A DNA stretch of 64,000 bases from Halisarca cf. caerulea (GCA_963170055.1 CAUJGJ010000085.1:2711201-2775200), one strand, 5' to 3'; shown: positions 13,001 to 27,220, numbered from the stretch's first letter. Notes: generated from the letters alone by a model not told the origin. Translations and numbers: made by a program.

Positions 13001-15075
13001 AGGCTGGGTTAGTACTCGGATGGGTGACCGCCTGGGAATACCCAGTGCTGTAAGCTTTTGCCTTTTCTTTCACTGAAGTACACACATTGGTTTAAAATGA
13101 CGTTTGAATGTAGAGTTGTCAGCTTACGGCCATACTACACTGAATCCACCAGTTCTCGTCTGATCACTGAAGTTAAGCAGTGTTAGGCTGGGTTAGTACT
13201 TGGATGGGTGACCGCCTGGGAATACCCAGTGCTGTAAGCTTTTGCCTTTTCTTTCACTGAAGTACACACATTGGTTTAAAATGACGTTTGAATGTAGAGT
13301 TGTCAGCTTACGGCCATACTACACTGAATCCACCATTTCTCGTCTGATCACTGTAGTTAAGCAGTGTTAGGCTGGGTTAGTACTTGGATGGGTGACCGCC
13401 TGGGAATACCCAGTGCTGTAAGCTTTTGAGTTTTTTTTCCTGAAGTGCACGCATTGCTTCAAAATGACGTTTGAATGTAGAGTTGTCAGCTTACGGCCAT
13501 ACTACACTGAATCCACCAGTTCTCGTCTGATCACTGAAGTTAAGCAGTGTTAGGCTGGGTTAGTACTTGGATGGGTGACCGCCTGGGAATACGCAGTGCT
13601 GTAAGCTTTTGCCTTTTGTTTACTCAAGTACACGCATTGGTTTAAAATGACGTTTGAATGTAGAGTTGTCAGCTTACGGCCATACTACACTGAATCCACC
13701 AGTTCTCGTCTGATCACTGAAGTTAAGCAGTGTTAGGCTGGGTTAGTACTTGGATGGGTGACCGCCTGGGAATACCCAGTGCTGTAAGCTTTTGAGTTTT
13801 TTTTCCTGAAGTGCACGCATTGGTTCAAAATGGAGTTTGAATGTAGAGTTGTCAGCTTACGGCCATACTACACTGAATCCACCAGTTCTCGTCTGATCAC
13901 TGAAGTTAAGCAGTGTTAGGCTGGGTTAGTACTTGGATGGGTGACCGCCTGGGAATACACAGTGCTGTAAGCTTTTGCCTTTTGTTTACTCAAGTACACG
14001 CATTGGTTTAAAATGACGTTTGAATGTAGAGTTGTCAGCTTACGGCCATACTACACTGAATCCACCATTTCTCGTCTGATCACTGAAGTTAAGCAGTGTT
14101 AGGCTGGGTTAGTACTTGGATGGGTGACCGCCTGGGAATACCCAGTGCTGTAAGCTTTTGCCTTTTCTTTCACTGAAGTACACACATTGGTTTACAATGA
14201 CGTTTGAATGTAGAGTTGTCAGCTTACGGCCATACTACACTGAATCCACCATTTCTCGTCTGATCACTGAAGTTAAGCAGTGTTAGGCTGGGTTAGTACT
14301 TGGATGGGTGACCGCCTGGGAATACCCAGTGCTGTAAGCTTTTGAGTTTTTTTCCTGAAGTGCACGCATTGGTTCAAAATTGAGTTTGAATGTAGAGTTG
14401 TCAGCTTACGGCCATACTACACTGAATCCACCATTTCTCGTCTGATCACTGAAGTTAAGCAGTGTTAGGCTGGGTTAGTACTTGGATGGGTGACCGCCTG
14501 GGAATACCCAGTGCTGTAAGCTTTTGCCTTTTCTTTCACTGAAGTACACACATTGGTTTAAAATGACGTTTGAATGTAGAGTTGTCAGCTTACGGCCATA
14601 CTACACTGAATCCACCAGTTCTCGTCTGATCACTGAAGTTAAGCAGTGTTAGGCTGGGTTAGTACTTGGATGGGTGACCGCCTGGGAATACCCAGTGCTG
14701 TAAGCTTTTGCCTTTTCTTTCACTGAAGTACACACATTGGTTTAAAATGACGTTTGAATGTAGAGTTGTCAGCTTACGGCCATACTACACTGAATCCACC
14801 AGTTCTCGTCTGATCACTGAAGTTAAGCAGTGTTAGGCTGGGTTAGTACTTGGATGGGTGACCGCCTGGGAATACGCAGTGCTGTAAGCTTTTGCCTTTT
14901 CTTTCACTGAAGTACACACATTGGTTTAAAATGACGTTTGAATGTAGAGTTGTCAGCTTACGGCCATACTACACTGAATCCACCAGTTCTCGTCTGATCA
15001 CTGAAGTTAAGCAGTGTTAGGCTGGGTTAGTACTTGGATGGGTGACCGCCTGGGAATACCCAGTGCTGTAAGCTT
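10006..15075 (+). rRNA. 5S rRNA: 5S rRNA gene block 3 (28 copies)
   Basis: Gene-length copies start at 10006, 10189, 10372, 10556, 10738, 10922, 11105, 11288, 11472, 11654, 11836, 12019, 12203, 12387, 12571, 12755, 12938, 13122, 13306, 13489, 13672, 13855, 14038, 14222, 14404, 14588, 14772 and 14956. No truncated copies are present. The main gene polymorphism is CCACCAGTTCTCG versus CCACCATTTCTCG at gene positions 30-31. Confidence 0.95.
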
Positions 15076-15138
15076 TTGAGTTTTTTTTCCTGAAGTGCAC
15101 GCATTGGTTCAAAATGGAGTTTGAATGTAGAGTTGTCA

Positions 15139-18100
15139 GCTTACGGCCATACTACACTGAATCCACCAGTTCTCGTCTGATCACTGAAGTTAAGCAGTGT
15201 TAGGCTGGGTTAGTACTTGGATGGGTGACCGCCTGGGAATACACAGTGCTGTAAGCTTTTGCCTTTTGTTTACTCAAGTACACGCATTGGTTTAAAATGA
15301 CGTTTGAATGTAGAGTTGTCAGCTTACGGCCATACTACACTGAATCCACCATTTCTCGTCTGATCACTGAAGTTAAGCAGTGTTAGGCTGGGTTAGTACT
15401 TGGATGGGTGACCGCCTGGGAATACCCAGTGCTGTAAGCTTTTGAGTTTTTTTTCCTGAGTGCACGCATTGGTTCAAAATGGCGTTTGAATGTAGAGTTG
15501 TCAGCTTACGGCCATACTACACTGAATCCACCATTTCTCGTCTGATCACTGAAGTTAAGCAGTGTTAGGCTGGGTTAGTACTTGGATGGGTGACCGCCTG
15601 GGAATACCCAGTGCTGTAAGCTTTTGCCTTTTCTTTCACTGAAGTACACACATTGGTTTAAAATGACGTTTGAATGTAGAGTTGTCAGCTTACGGCCATA
15701 CTACACTGAATCCACCAGTTCTCGTCTGATCACTGAAGTTAAGCAGTGTTAGGCTGGGTTAGTACTTGGATGGGTGACCGCCTGGGAATACCCAGTGCTG
15801 TAAGCTTTTGCCTTTTGTTTACTCAAGTACACGCATTGGTTTAAAATGACGTTTGAATGTAGAGTTGTCAGCTTACGGCCATACTACACTGAATCCACCA
15901 GTTCTCGTCTGATCACTGAAGTTAAGCAGTGTTAGGCTGGGTTAGTACTTGGATGGGTGACCGCCTGGGAATACACAGTGCTGTAAGCTTTTGCCTTTTG
16001 TTTACTCAAGTACACGCATTGGTTTAAAATGACGTTTGAATGTAGAGTTGTCAGCTTACGGCCATACTACACTGAATCCACCAGTTCTCGTCTGATCACT
16101 GAAGTTAAGCAGTGTTAGGCTGGGTTAGTACTTGGATGGGTGACCGCCTGGGAATACCCAGTGCTGTAAGCTTTTGCCTTTTCTTTCACTGAAGTACACA
16201 CATTGGTTTAAAATGACGTTTGAATGTAGAGTTGTCAGCTTACGGCCATACTACACTGAATCCACCAGTTCTCGTCTGATCACTGAAGTTAAGCAGTGTT
16301 AGGCTGGGTTAGTACTTGGATGGGTGACCGCCTGGGAATACCCAGTGCTGTAAGCTTTTGAGTTTTTTTTCCTGAAGTGCACGCATTGGTTCAAAATGAC
16401 GTTTGAATGTAGAGTTGTCAGCTTACGGCCATACTACACTGAATCCACCAGTTCTCGTCTGATCACTGAAGTTAAGCAGTGTTAGGCTGGGTTAGTACTT
16501 GGATGGGTGACCGCCTGGGAATACACAGTGCTGTAAGCTTTTGCCTTTTGTTTACTCAAGTACACGCATTGGTTTAAAATGACGTTTGAATGTAGAGTTG
16601 TCAGCTTACGGCCATACTACACTGAATCCACCAGTTCTCGTCTGATCACTGAAGTTAAGCAGTGTTAGGCTGGGTTAGTACTTGGATGGGTGACCGCCTG
16701 GGAATACCCAGTGCTGTAAGCGTTTGAGTTTTTTTTCCTGAGTGCACGCATTGGTTCAAAATGGCGTTTGAATGTAGAGTTGTCAGCTTACGGCCATACT
16801 ACACTGAATCCACCATTTCTCGTCTGATCACTGAAGTTAAGCAGTGTTAGGCTGGGTTAGTACTTGGATGGGTGACCGCCTGGGAATACCCAGTGCTGTA
16901 AGCTTTTGCCTTTTCTTTCACTGAAGTACACACATTGGTTTAAAATGACGTTTGAATGTAGAGTTGTCAGCTTACGGCCATACTACACTGAATCCACCAG
17001 TTCTCGTCTGATCACTGAAGTTAAGCAGTGTTAGGCTGGGTTAGTACTTGGATGGGTGACCGCCTGGGAATACCCAGTGCTGTAAGCTTTTGCCTTTTGT
17101 TTACTCAAGTACACGCATTGGTTTAAAATGACGTTTGAATGTAGAGTTGTCAGCTTACGGCCATACTACACTGAATCCACCAGTTCTCGTCTGATCACTG
17201 AAGTTAAGCAGTGTTAGGCTGGGTTAGTACTTGGATGGGTGACCGCCTGGGAATACACAGTGCTGTAAGCTTTTGCCTTTTGTTTACTCAAGTACACGCA
17301 TTGGTTTAAAATGACGTTTGAATGTAGAGTTGTCAGCTTACGGCCATACTACACTGAATCCACCAGTTCTCGTCTGATCACTGAAGTTAAGCAGTGTTAG
17401 GCTGGGTTAGTACTTGGATGGGTGACCGCCTGGGAATACCCAGTGCTGTAAGCTTTTGCCTTTTCTTTCACTGAAGTACACACATTGGTTTAAAATGACG
17501 TTTGAATGTAGAGTTGTCAGCTTACGGCCATACTACACTGAATCCACCAGTTCTCGTCTGATCACTGAAGTTAAGCAGTGTTAGGCTGGGTTAGTACTTG
17601 GATGGGTGACCGCCTGGGAATACCCAGTGCTGTAAGCTTTTGAGTTTTTTTTCCTGAAGTGCACGCATTGGTTCAAAATGACGTTTGAATGTAGAGTTGT
17701 CAGCTTACGGCCATACTACACTGAATCCACCAGTTCTCGTCTGATCACTGAAGTTAAGCAGTGTTAGGCTGGGTTAGTACTTGGATGGGTGACCGCCTGG
17801 GAATACACAGTGCTGTAAGCTTTTGCCTTTTGTTTACTCAAGTACACGCATTGGTTTAAAATGACGTTTGAATGTAGAGTTGTCAGCTTACGGCCATACT
17901 ACACTGAATCCACCAGTTCTCGTCTGATCACTGAAGTTAAGCAGTGTTAGGCTGGGTTAGTACTTGGATGGGTGACCGCCTGGGAATACCCAGTGCTGTA
18001 AGCTTTTGCCTTTTCTTTCACTGAAGTACACACATTGGTTTAAAATGACGTTTGAATGTAGAGTTGTCAGCTTACGGCCATACTACACTGAATCCACCAG

Positions 18101-20023
18101 TTCTCGTCTGATCACTGAAGTTAAGCAGTGTTAGGCTGGGTTAGTACTTGGATGGGTGACCGCCTGGGAATACCCAGTGCTTTAAGCTTTTGCCTTTTCT
18201 TTCACTGAAGTACACACATTGGTTTAAAATGACGTTTGAATGTAGAGTTGTCAGCTTACGGCCATACTACACTGAATCCACCAGTTCTCGTCTGATCACT
18301 GAAGTTAAGCAGTGTTAGGCTGGGTTAGTACTTGGATGGGTGACCGCCTGGGAATACCCAGTGCTGTAAGCTTTTGAGTTTTTTTTCCTGAAGTGCACGC
18401 ATTGGTTCAAAATGACGTTTGAATGTAGAGTTGTCAGCTTACGGCCATACTACACTGAATCCACCAGTTCTCGTCTGATCACTGAAGTTAAGCAGTGTTA
18501 GGCTGGGTTAGTACTTGGATGGGTGACCGCCTGGGAATACCCAGTGCTGTAAGCTTTTGCCTTTTCTTTCACTGAAGTACACACATTGGTTTAAAATGAC
18601 GTTTGAATGTAGAGTTGTCAGCTTACGGCCATACTACACTGAATCCACCAGTTCTCGTCTGATCACTGAAGTTAAGCAGTGTTAGGCTGGGTTAGTACTT
18701 GGATGGGTGACCGCCTGGGAATACCCAGTGCTGTAAGCTTTTGAGTTTTTTTTCCTGAAGTGCACGCATTGGTTCAAAATGACGTTTGAATGTAGAGTTG
18801 TCAGCTTACGGCCATACTACACTGAATCCACCAGTTCTCGTCTGATCACTGAAGTTAAGCAGTGTTAGGCTGGGTTAGTACTTGGATGGGTGACCGCCTG
18901 GGAATACCCAGTGCTGTAAGCTTTTGAGTTTTTTTTCCTGAAGTGCACGCATTGCTTCAAAATGACGTTTGAATGTAGAGTTGTCAGCTTACGGCCATAC
19001 TACACTGAATCCACCAGTTCTCGTCTGATCACTGAAGTTAAGCAGTGTTAGGCTGGGTTAGTACTTGGATGGGTGACCGCCTGGGAATACACAGTGCTGT
19101 AAGCTTTTGCCTTTTGTTTACTCAAGTACACGCATTGGTTTAAAATGACGTTTGAATGTAGAGTTGTCAGCTTACGGCCATACTACACTGAATCCACCAG
19201 TTCTCGTCTGATCACTGAAGTTAAGCAGTGTTAGGCTGGGTTAGTACTTGGATGGGTGACCGCCTGGGAATACCCAGTGCTGTAAGCTTTTGCCTTTTCT
19301 TTCACTGAAGTACACACATTGGTTTAAAATGACGTTTGAATGTAGAGTTGTCAGCTTACGGCCATACTACACTGAATCCACCAGTTCTCGTCTGATCACT
19401 GAAGTTAAGCAGTGTTAGGCTGGGTTAGTACTTGGATGGGTGACCGCCTGGGAATACCCAGTGCTGTAAGCTTTTGCCTTTTCTTTCACTGAAGTACACA
19501 CATTGGTTTAAAATGACGTTTGAATGTAGAGTTGTCAGCTTACGGCCATACTACACTGAATCCACCAGTTCTCGTCTGATCACTGAAGTTAAGCAGTGTT
19601 AGGCTGGGTTAGTACTTGGATGGGTGACCGCCTGGGAATACCCAGTGCTGTAAGCTTTTGAGTTTTTTTTCCTGAAGTGCACGCATTGGTTCAAAATGAC
19701 GTTTGAATGTAGAGTTGTCAGCTTACGGCCATACTACACTGAATCCACCAGTTCTCGTCTGATCACTGAAGTTAAGCAGTGTTAGGCTGGGTTAGTACTT
19801 GGATGGGTGACCGCCTGGGAATACCCAGTGCTGTAAGCTTTTGCCTTTTGTTTACTCAAGTACACGCATTGGTTTAAAATGACGTTTGAATGTAGAGTTG
19901 TCAGCTTACGGCCATACTACACTGAATCCACCAGTTCTCGTCTGATCACTGAAGTTAAGCAGTGTTAGGCTGGGTTAGTACTTGGATGGGTGACCGCCTG
20001 GGAATACCCAGTGCTGTAAGCTT
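15139..20023 (+). rRNA. 5S rRNA: 5S rRNA gene block 4 (27 copies)
   Basis: Gene-length copies start at 15139, 15322, 15504, 15688, 15871, 16054, 16238, 16421, 16604, 16786, 16970, 17153, 17336, 17520, 17703, 17886, 18070, 18254, 18437, 18621, 18804, 18987, 19170, 19354, 19538, 19721 and 19904. The copies from 15504 to 16604 are repeated at an exact 1282-bp offset from 16786 to 17886, including the rare spacer CCTGAGTGCACG with AATGGCG. Confidence 0.95.
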
Positions 20024-20085
20024 TTGAGTTTTTTTTCCTGAGTGCACGCATTGGTTCAAAATGGCGTTTGAATGTAGAGTTGTCA

Positions 20086-23000
20086 GCTTACGGCCATACT
20101 ACACTGAATCCACCAGTTCTCGTCTGATCACTGAAGTTAAGCAGTGTTAGGCTGGGTTAGTACTTGGATGGGTGACCGCCTGGGAATACCCAGTGCTGTA
20201 AGCTTTTGCCTTTTCTTTCACTGAAGTACACACATTGGTTTAAAATGACGTTTGAATGTAGAGTTGTCAGCTTACGGCCATACTACACTGAATCCACCAG
20301 TTCTCGTCTGATCACTGAAGTTAAGCAGTGTTAGGCTGGGTTAGTACTTGGATGGGTGACCGCCTGGGAATACCCAGTGCTGTAAGCTTTTGCCTTTTCT
20401 TTCACTGAAGTACACACATTGGTTTAAAATGACGTTTGAATGTAGAGTTGTCAGCTTACGGCCATACTACACTGAATCCACCATTTCTCGTCTGATCACT
20501 GAAGTTAAGCAGTGTTAGGCTGGGTTAGTACTTGGATGGGTGACCGCCTGGGAATACCCAGTGCTGTAAGCTTTTGAGTTTTTTTTCCTGAAGTGCACGC
20601 ATTGCTTCAAAATGACGTTTGAATGTAGAGTTGTCAGCTTACGGCCATACTACACTGAATCCACCAGTTCTCGTCTGATCACTGAAGTTAAGCAGTGTTA
20701 GGCTGGGTTAGTACTTGGATGGGTGACCGCCTGGGAATACCCAGTGCTGTAAGCTTTTGCCTTTTGTTTACTCAAGTACACGCATTGGTTTAAAATGACG
20801 TTTGAATGTAGAGTTGTCAGCTTACGGCCATACTACACTGAATCCACCAGTTCTCGTCTGATCACTGAAGTTAAGCAGTGTTAGGCTGGGTTAGTACTTG
20901 GATGGGTGACCGCCTGGGAATACCCAGTGCTGTAAGCTTTTGAGTTTTTTTTCCTGAAGTGCACGCATTGGTTCAAAATGACGTTTGAATGTAGAGTTGT
21001 CAGCTTACGGCCATACTACACTGAATCCACCAGTTCTCGTCTGATCACTGAAGTTAAGCAGTGTTAGGCTGGGTTAGTACTTGGATGGGTGACCGCCTGG
21101 GAATACACAGTGCTGTAAGCTTTTGCCTTTTGTTTACTCAAGTACACGCATTGGTTTAAAATGACGTTTGAATGTAGAGTTGTCAGCTTACGGCCATACT
21201 ACACTGAATCCACCATTTCTCGTCTGATCACTGAAGTTAAGCAGTGTTAGGCTGGGTTAGTACTTGGATGGGTGACCGCCTGGGAATACCCAGTGCTGTA
21301 AGCTTTTGCCTTTTCTTTCACTGAAGTACACACATTGGTTTAAAATGACGTTTGAATGTAGAGTTGTCAGCTTACGGCCATACTACACTGAATCCACCAT
21401 TTCTCGTCTGATCACTGAAGTTAAGCAGTGTTAGGCTGGGTTAGTACTTGGATGGGTGACCGCCTGGGAATACCCAGTGCTGTAAGCTTTTGAGTTTTTT
21501 TCCTGAAGTGCACGCATTGGTTCAAAATTGAGTTTGAATGTAGAGTTGTCAGCTTACGGCCATACTACACTGAATCCACCATTTCTCGTCTGATCACTGA
21601 AGTTAAGCAGTGTTAGGCTGGGTTAGTACTTGGATGGGTGACCGCCTGGGAATACCCAGTGCTGTAAGCTTTTGCCTTTTCTTTCACTGAAGTACACACA
21701 TTGGTTTAAAATGACGTTTGAATGTAGAGTTGTCAGCTTACGGTCATACTACACTGAATCCACCAGTTCTCGTCTGATCACTGAAGTTAAGCAGTGTTAG
21801 GCTGGGTTAGTACTTGGATGGGTGACCGCCTGGGAATACCCAGTGCTGTAAGCTTTTGCCTTTTCTTTCACTGAAGTACACACATTGGTTTAAAATGACG
21901 TTTGAATGTAGAGTTGTCAGCTTACGGCCATACTACACTGAATCCACCAGTTCTCGTCTGATCACTGAAGTTAAGCAGTGTTAGGCTGGGTTAGTACTTG
22001 GATGGGTGACCGCCTGGGAATACCCAGTGCTGTAAGCTTTTGCCTTTTCTTTCACTGAAGTACACACATTGGTTTAAAATGACGTTTGAATGTAGAGTTG
22101 TCAGCTTACGGCCATACTACACTGAATCCACCAGTTCTCGTCTGATCACTGAAGTTAAGCAGTGTTAGGCTGGGTTAGTACTTGGATGGGTGACCGCCTG
22201 GGAATACCCAGTGCTGTAAGCTTTTGAGTTTTTTTTCCTGAAGTGCACGCATTGGTTCAAAATGACGTTTGAATGTAGAGTTGTCAGCTTACGGCCATAC
22301 TACACTGAATCCACCAGTTCTCGTCTGATCACTGAAGTTAAGCAGTGTTAGGCTGGGTTAGTACTTGGATGGGTGACCGCCTGGGAATACACAGTGCTGT
22401 AAGCTTTTGCCTTTTGTTTACTCAAGTACACGCATTGGTTTAAAATGACGTTTGAATGTAGAGTTGTCAGCTTACGGCCATACTACACTGAATCCACCAG
22501 TTCTCGTCTGATCACTGAAGTTAAGCAGTGTTAGGCTGGGTTAGTACTTGGATGGGTGACCGCCTGGGAATACCCAGTGCTGTAAGCTTTTGAGTTTTTT
22601 TTCCTGAGTGCACGCATTGGTTCAAAATGGAGTTTGAATGTAGAGTTGTCAGCTTACGGCCATACTACACTGAATCCACCAGTTCTCGTCTGATCACTGA
22701 AGTTAAGCAGTGTTAGGCTGGGTTAGTACTTGGATGGGTGACCGCCTGGGAATACCCAGTGCTGTAAGCTTTTGCCTTTTCTTTCACTGAAGTACACACA
22801 TTGGTTTAAAATGACGTTTGAATGTAGAGTTGTCAGCTTACGGCCATACTACACTGAATCCACCAGTTCTCGTCTGATCACTGAAGTTAAGCAGTGTTAG
22901 GCTGGGTTAGTACTGGGATGGGTTACCGCCTGGGAATACCCAGTGCTGTAAGCTTTTGAGTTTTTTTTCCTGAAGTGCACGCATTGGTTCAAAATTGAGT

Positions 23001-24973
23001 TTGAATGTAGAGTTGTCAGCTTACGGCCATACTACACTGAATCCACCAGTTCTCGTCTGATCACTGAAGTTAAGCAGTGTTAGGCTGGGTTAGTACTTGG
23101 ATGGGTGACCGCCTGGGAATACCCAGTGCTGTAAGCTTTTGAGTTGTTTTTCCTCAAGTGCACGCATTGGTTCAAAATGGAGTTTGAATGTAGAGTTGTC
23201 AGCTTACGGCCATACTACACTGAATTCACCAGTTCTCGTCTGATCACTGAAGTTAAGCAGTGTTAGGCTGGGTTAGTACTTGGATGGGTGACCGCCTGGG
23301 AATACCCAGTGCTGTAAGCTTTTGAGTTTTTTTTCCTGAGTGCACGCATTGGTTCAAAATGGAGTTTGAATGTAGAGTTGTCAGCTTACGGCCATACTAC
23401 ACTGAATCCACCAGTTCTCGTCTGATCACTGAAGTTAAGCAGTGTTAGGCTGGGTTAGTACTTGGATGGGTGACCGCCTGGGAATACCCAGTGCTGTAAG
23501 CTTTTGCCTTTTCTTTCACTGAAGTACACACATTGGTTTAAAATGACGTTTGAATGTAGAGTTGTCAGCTTACGGCCATACTACACTGAATCCACCAGTT
23601 CTCGTCTGATCACTGAAGTTAAGCAGTGTTAGGCTGGGTTAGTACTGGGATGGGTGACCGCCTGGGAATACCCAGTGCTGTAAGCTTTTGAGTTTTTTTT
23701 CCTGAAGTGCACGCATTGGTTCAAAATTGAGTTTGAATGTAGAGTTGTCAGCTTACGGCCATACTACACTGAATCCACCAGTTCTCGTCTGATCACTGAA
23801 GTTAAGCAGTGTTAGGCTGGGTTAGTACTTGGATGGGTGACCGCCTGGGAATACCCAGTGCTGTAAGCTTTTGAGTTGTTTTTCCTCAAGTGCACGCATT
23901 GGTTCAAAATGGAGTTTGAATGTAGAGTTGTCAGCTTACAGCCATACTACACTGAATTCACCAGTTCTCGTCTGATCACTGAAGTTAAGCAGTGTTAGGC
24001 TGGGTTAGTACTTGGATGGGTGACCGCCTGGGAATACCCAGTGCTGTAAGCTTTTGCCTTTTCTTTCACTGAAGTACACACATTGGTTTAAAATGACGTT
24101 TGAATGTAGAGTTGTCAGCTTATGGCCATACTACACTGAATCCAGCAGTTCTCATCTGATCACTGAAGTTAAGCAGTGTTAGGCTGGGTTAGTACTTGGA
24201 TGGATGACCGCCTGGAAATACCCAGTGCTGTAAGCTTTTGCCTTTTCTTTCACTGAAGTACACACATTGGTTTAAAATGACGTTTGAATGTAGAGTTGTC
24301 AGCTTACGGCCATACTACACTGAATCCACCAGTTCTCGTCTGATCACTGAAGTTAAGCAGTGTTAGGCTGGGTTAGTACTTGGATGGGTGACCGCCTGGG
24401 AATACCCAGTGCTGTAAGCTTTTGCCTTTTCTTTCACTGAAGTACACACATTGGTTTAAAATGACGTTTGAATGTAGAGTTGTCAGCTTACGGCCATACT
24501 ACACTGAATCCACCAGTTCTCGTCTGATCACTGAAGTTAAGCAGTGTTAGGCTGGGTTAGTACTTGGATGGGTGACCGCCTGGGAATACCCAGTGCTGTA
24601 AGCTTTTGCCTTTTCTTTCACTGAAGTACACACATTGGTTTAAAATGACGTTTGAATGTAGAGTTGTCAGCTTACGGCCATACTACACTGAATCCACCAG
24701 TTCTCGTCTGATCACTGAAGTTAAGCAGTGTTAGGCTGGGTTAGTACTTGGATGGGTGACCGCCTGGGAATACCCAGTGCTGTAAGCTTTTGCCTTTTCT
24801 TTCACTGAAGTACACACATTGGTTTAAAATGACGTTTGAATGTAGAGTTGTCAGCTTACGGCCATACTACACTGAATCCACCAGTTCTCGTCTGATCACT
24901 GAAGTTAAGCAGTGTTAGGCTGGGTTAGTACTTGGATGGGTGACCGCCTGGGAATACACAGTGCTGTAAGCTT
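20086..24973 (+). rRNA. 5S rRNA: 5S rRNA gene block 5 (27 copies)
   Basis: Gene-length copies start at 20086, 20270, 20454, 20637, 20820, 21003, 21186, 21370, 21552, 21736, 21920, 22104, 22287, 22470, 22652, 22836, 23019, 23202, 23384, 23568, 23751, 23934, 24118, 24302, 24486, 24670 and 24854. The four-copy block at 22652-23202 is repeated 732 bp downstream, sharing TACTGGGATGG and TGAATTCACC variants. Copy 24118 carries several unique changes (TATGGCC, CCAGCAG, GATGGATGACC, TGGAAATA) and may be a pseudogene. Confidence 0.94.
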
Positions 24974-25036
24974 TTGCCTTTTGTTTACTCAAGTACACGC
25001 ATTGGTTTAAAATGACGTTTGAATGTAGAGTTGTCA

Positions 25037-27156
25037 GCTTACGGCCATACTACACTGAATCCACCAGTTCTCGTCTGATCACTGAAGTTAAGCAGTGTTA
25101 GGATGAGTTTGTACTTGGATGGGTGACCGCCTGGGAATACCCAGTGCTGTAAGCTTTTGAGTTTTTTTTCCTCAAGTGCACGCATTGGTTCAAAATGGAG
25201 TTTGAATGTAGAGTTGTCAGCTTACGGCCATACTACACTGAATCCACCAGTTCTCGTCTGATCACTGAAGTTAAGCAGTGTTAGGCTGGGTTAGTACTTG
25301 GATGGGTGACCGCCTGGGAATACCCAGTGCTGTAAGCTTTTGCCTTTTCTTTCACTGAAGTACACACATTGGTTTAAAATGACGTTTGAATGTAGAGTTG
25401 TCAGCTTACGGCCATACTACACTGAATCCACCAGTTCTCGTCTGATCACTGAAGTTAAGCAGTGTTAGGCTGGGTTAGTACTTGGATGGGTGACCGCCTG
25501 GGAATACCCAGTGCTGTAAGCTTTTGAGTTTTTTTTCCTGAAGTGCACGCATTGGTTCAAAATGACGTTTGAATGTAGAGTTGTCAGCTTACGGCCATAC
25601 TACACTGAATCCACCAGTTCTCGTCTGATCACTGAAGTTAAGCAGTGTTAGGCTGGGTTAGTACTTGGATGGGTGACCGCCTGGGAATACCCAGTGCTGT
25701 AAGCTTTTGCCTTTTGTTTACTCAAGTACACGCATTGGTTTAAAATGACGTTTGAATGTGGAGTTCTCAACTTACGGCCATACTACACTGAATCCACCAG
25801 TTCTCGTCTGATCACTGAAGTTAAGCAGTGTTAGGCTGGGTTAGTACTTGGATGGGTGACCGCCTGGGAATACCCAGTGCTGTAAGCTTTTTAGTTGTTT
25901 TTCCTCAAGTGCACGCATTGGTTCAAAATGGAGTTTGAATGTAGAGTTGTCAGCTTACGGCCATACTACACTGAATCCACCAGTTCTCGTCTGATCACTG
26001 AAGTTAAGCAGTGTTAGGCTGGGTTAGTACTTTGATGGGTGACCGCCTGGGAATACACAGTGCTGTAAGCTTTTGCCTTTTCTTTCACTGAAGTACACAC
26101 ATTGGTTTAAAATGACGTTTGAATGTAGAGTTGTCAGCTTACGGCCATACTACACTGAATCCACCAGTTCTCGTCTGATCACTGAAGTTAAGCAGTGTTA
26201 GGCTGGGTTAGTACTTGGATGGGTGACCGCCTGGGAATACCCAGTGCTGTAAGCTTTTGAGTTTTTTTTTCCTGAAGTGCACGCATTGGTTCAAAATGGA
26301 GTTTGAATGTAGAGTTGTCAGCTTACGGCCATACTACACTGAATCCACCAGTTCTCGTCTGATCACTGAAGTTAAGCAGTGTTAGGCTGGGTTAGTACTT
26401 GGATGGGTGACCGCCTGGGAATACCCAGTGCTGTAAGCTTTTTGTTTTTGTTTCAGTGAAGTACACATTGGTTTAAAATGACGTTTGAATGTAGAGTTGT
26501 CAGCTTACGGCCATACTACACTGAATCCACCAGTTCTCGTCTGATCATTGAAGTTAATAGTACTTGGATGGGTAACCGCCTGGGAATACCCAGTGCTGTA
26601 AGCTTTTGCCTTTTCTTTCACTGAAGTACACACATTGGTTTAAAATGACGTTTGAATGTAGAGTTGTCAGTTACGGCCATACTACACTGAATCCACCAGT
26701 TCTCATCTGATCACTAAAGTTAAGCAGTGTTAGGCTGGGTTAGTACTTGGATGGGTGACCGCCTGGGAATACCCAGTGCTGTAAGCTTTTGCCTTTTCTT
26801 TCACTGAAGTACACACATTGGTTTAAAATGAAGTTTGAATGTAGAGTTGTCAGCTTACGGCCATACTACACTGAATCCACCAGTTCTCGTCTGATCACTG
26901 AAGTTAAGCAGTGTTAGGCTGGGTTAGTACTTGGATGGGTGACCGCCTGGGAATACCCAGTGCTGTAAGCTTTTGTTTTTTCTTTCACTGAAGTACACAC
27001 ATTGGTTTAAAATGAAGTTTGAATGTAGAGTTGTCAGCTTACGGCCATACTACACTGAATCCACCAGTTCTCATCTGATCACTAAAGTTAAGCAGTGTTA
27101 GGCTGGGTTAGTACTTGGATGGGTGACCGCCTGGGAATACCCAGTGCTGTAAGCTT
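25037..27156 (+). rRNA. 5S rRNA: 5S rRNA gene block 6, degenerating edge (12 copies)
   Basis: Copies start at 25037, 25220, 25404, 25587, 25770, 25953, 26137, 26321, 26503, 26670, 26853 and 27037. Variation rises towards the array edge. Copy 25037 has GGATGAGTTTGTAC. Copy 25770 has ACTTACGG. Copy 26503 has a 17-nt internal deletion. Copy 26670 lacks one C in the helix I sequence (GTTACGG). The spacer before 26503 is irregular. Terminal array units often escape homogenisation, and this pattern fits that. Confidence 0.92.
26503..26605 (+). pseudogene. 5S copy with internal deletion
   Basis: This copy starts normally (GCTTACGGCC) and ends normally (CTGTAAGCTT) but reads GAAGTTAATAGTACTTGG. About 17 nt are missing, including CAGTGTT, the 3' strand of helix II and part of the A-box region. 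It also has GTAACC for GTGACC. It is probably non-functional. It lies within the last 800 bp of the array. Confidence 0.85.
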
Positions 27157-27220
27157 TTGCTTTTTCTTTCACTGAAGTACACACATTGGTTTAAAATGAC
27201 GTTTGAATGTAGAGTTGTCA

